Assembly: GCF_016811105.1 (NCBI RefSeq)
Contig: NZ_JAFBGM010000001.1
Coordinates: 2,360,126 to 2,424,125 of the forward strand
Direction of reading: 5' to 3'
Length of the DNA: 64,000 bases
DNA from: Aurantibacter crassamenti
Lineage (GTDB): Bacteria; Bacteroidota; Bacteroidia; Flavobacteriales; Flavobacteriaceae
Shown here in pieces: positions 63,501 through 64,000 of this stretch; the first letter of the stretch is position 1; each line of letters starts with the position of its first letter. The notes under the pieces are model-generated. The model was not told the origin of the DNA, searched no databases, and saw only the letters and a list, made by a program, of their open reading frames with translations. A program made the position numbers and the translations under genes.

Positions 63501-63913
63501 CTATCTCTCTCAGAGGCTATAACAGTTAAGGTTTCATTAGCTACAAAACGCTTTGCAGTTTCTTTTACAACGGCAAAGGCTTCAGGTAGAATTTCATTTA
63601 AGGTATTTTCAGAAATCGCATAGATTTCATCTTTTAGCTTATCTATTTCAGCATAGATATCTTCATTTTTGTCAATATCTTTTGAAGCTTGTACTTCTTC
63701 TTTAAGCGCTTCAATTTTGCTCGTTTCTGTCGCGTAGCTTTCTTTTATTTTATTCTTGAATTCTGACGTTTTATTCCGAAGCTCATCAATACTAAGACCT
63801 TCAAGGGCTTGTTCAAATGATTTTATTTTATTGAGGAGTGGCTGAAGTTCTTTGACATCTTTCTTAGACTTGTCGCCAACAAACGTTTTTATGATAGAAT
63901 TGATAAAACTCAT
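60548..63913 (-). CDS. secA: Preprotein translocase subunit SecA
   Basis: A 1121-residue ATPase that drives Sec-dependent export and so feeds all lipoproteins, T9SS cargo and outer membrane proteins. Motor motifs: AEMHTGEGKTLVATLP near residue 189 (Walker A), NFAIVDEVDSVLVDDARTPL near 297 (Walker B), GTDIKLSN near 693 and RQLRGRSGRQGDPGSSQFYV near 720. A flavobacterial insert of about 200 residues in NBD1/PPXD makes it longer than E. coli SecA (901 aa), and the C-terminal end (KQAEVLIEKGEWVLTEE) lacks the CxCxxxxxxCH zinc motif. Start ATG at 63913; the upstream promoter lies in the last 87 bases. Confidence 0.97.
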   Translation of the reverse strand: MSFINSIIKTFVGDKSKKDVKELQPLLNKIKSFEQALEGLSIDELRNKTSEFKNKIKESYATETSKIEALKEEVQASKDIDKNEDIYAEIDKLKDEIYAISENTLNEILPEAFAVVKETAKRFVANETLTVIASERDRELSATKDYVTLDGDSALWKNSWNAAGKEVTWDMIHYDVQLIGGIAMHQGKIAEMHTGEGKTLVATLPLYLNALSGNGTHLVTVNDYLAKRDSAWMAPIFEFHGLTVDCIDYHRPNSDGRRAAYNADITYGTNNEFGFDYLRDNMAHTPKDLVQRPQNFAIVDEVDSVLVDDARTPLIISGPVPEGERHEFNELKPKISDIVQKQKQYLTGVLAEAKKKISEGDTKEGGFLLLRVHRGLPKNKALIKYLSEEGIKQLLQKTENYYMQDNNREMPVVDEELLFVIEEKNNQIELTDKGIEYISGDKENKDFFVMPDIGGEIAKIENQNLDIEEEAELKDELFREFGVKSERIHTMRQLLKAYTLFEKDVEYVVMDNKVMIVDEQTGRIMDGRRYSDGLHQAIEAKENVKIEALTQTFATVTLQNYFRMYRKLSGMTGTAITEAGEFWEIYKLDVMEIPTNRPIARDDRHDLIYKTKREKYNAIIDEVTKLSQQGRPVLIGTTSVEISELLSRMLHIRKVEHNVLNAKLHKKEADVVAEAGNAGIVTIATNMAGRGTDIKLSNQVKEAGGLAIVGTERHDSRRVDRQLRGRSGRQGDPGSSQFYVSLEDNLMRLFGSDRVAKMMDKMGLEDGEVIQHSMMTKSIERAQKKVEENNFGVRKRLLEYDDVMNAQREVVYKRRRHALQGERLKVDIANMVYDTCEVIAETNKNASDFKNFEFELIKYFSITSPISEDEFSKLGFQEITNAVYKSAYNHYQSKIERNAATAYPVIKKVYEDNANKFERIVVPFTDGIKTLNVVTNLQDAYDSEGKELVTDFEKNISLAIIDDSWKTHLRKMDELKQSVQLAVHEQKDPLLIYKFEAFELFKAMIEKVNKEVVSFLFKGELPSGNPNEIQEARQVQRPKENIQTSKADIPNSDELAALNRAAGQSQGQRPQVTETIIRDTRKIGRNERVTIKNIMSGENKTLKYKQAEVLIEKGEWVLTEE

Positions 63914-64000
63914 AATATGTTCATGTTATTTCTAAACCACTTAAAATTACAAGTGATTTCTTGAAAAATTATTGTTATCAGTAAAGCAAATGGTATTCCA
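63914..64000. other. Upstream region of secA, cut by window edge
   Basis: Eighty-seven AT-rich bases before the secA start. No gene or clear regulatory site is seen. Confidence 0.4.

Overview
The window reads as a chromosomal segment of a marine-type Flavobacteriaceae bacterium (Bacteroidota). DNA is AT-rich, genes are compact, and the family hallmarks are here: a giant surface protein with a type B gliding/type IX secretion (T9SS) C-terminal domain, its PorP/SprF partner, many lipoproteins with short Flavobacterium-style signals, a SecA of about 1120 residues without the C-terminal zinc motif, and several flavobacterial domains of unknown function (DUF5606, DUF2853, DUF2911, DUF3500). The genus cannot be fixed from this sequence alone. 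No rRNA, tRNA, CRISPR array, insertion sequence or prophage was seen.

Layout. 1-5.5 kb: ABC exporter (permease cut by the window edge), an unrecognised 360-residue protein, an NdpA-like nucleoid protein, a pRiA4b ORF-3-like protein and haem A synthase. 5.6-16.1 kb: a three-gene minus-strand operon for a 2495-residue adhesin with 19 exact 88-residue repeats, its SprF-type partner and an OmpA-family protein. 16.2-24.1 kb: tRNA maturation and modification (cca, tsaC), five glycosyltransferases that look like lipopolysaccharide or surface glycan assembly, and dapD. 24.3-25.9 kb: ruvX, def, DUF5606. 25.9-29.0 kb: GH20 hexosaminidase, SGNH hydrolase, aquaglyceroporin. 29.3-30.9 kb: small genes and a gene-poor patch with palindromes. 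31-34.8 kb: a tight four-gene operon (DUF3500, aldo/keto reductase, sugar isomerase-like, SMP-30) suited to periplasmic or cytoplasmic sugar conversion. 34.9-41.1 kb: housekeeping genes (mazG, MATE, PAP2, meaB, ohr, galM). 41.2-43.8 kb: an ECF sigma factor, a membrane anti-sigma-like protein and a secreted protein with a very charged helical insert. 43.8-48.5 kb: two Gfo/Idh/MocA oxidoreductases, msrA, and a malectin lipoprotein. 48.8-53.8 kb: tesA divergent from the YbbA/YbbP ABC system, and an aldo/keto reductase. 53.9-56.7 kb: the most unusual region. 56.7-64 kb: a sensor histidine kinase, a DUF1593/oxidoreductase operon and secA.

The best candidate for something undescribed is 53.9-56.0 kb. 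Three copies of a 79-residue secreted protein each sit behind the same 162-base leader. The leader is identical in copies 1 and 2 and about 93% identical in copy 3 with no indels, and it can fold into hairpins, one of which shows a compensatory G-C to A-U change. The proteins have a signal peptide, an acidic middle and a strictly conserved cationic tail (+10 in 28 residues, only synonymous changes between copies). This looks like an RNA-controlled multicopy secreted peptide family. Function is not known from the sequence.

Six genes have TTG starts that are forced by in-frame upstream stops and the lack of a usable ATG. Hairpin terminators are clear at several convergent junctions.
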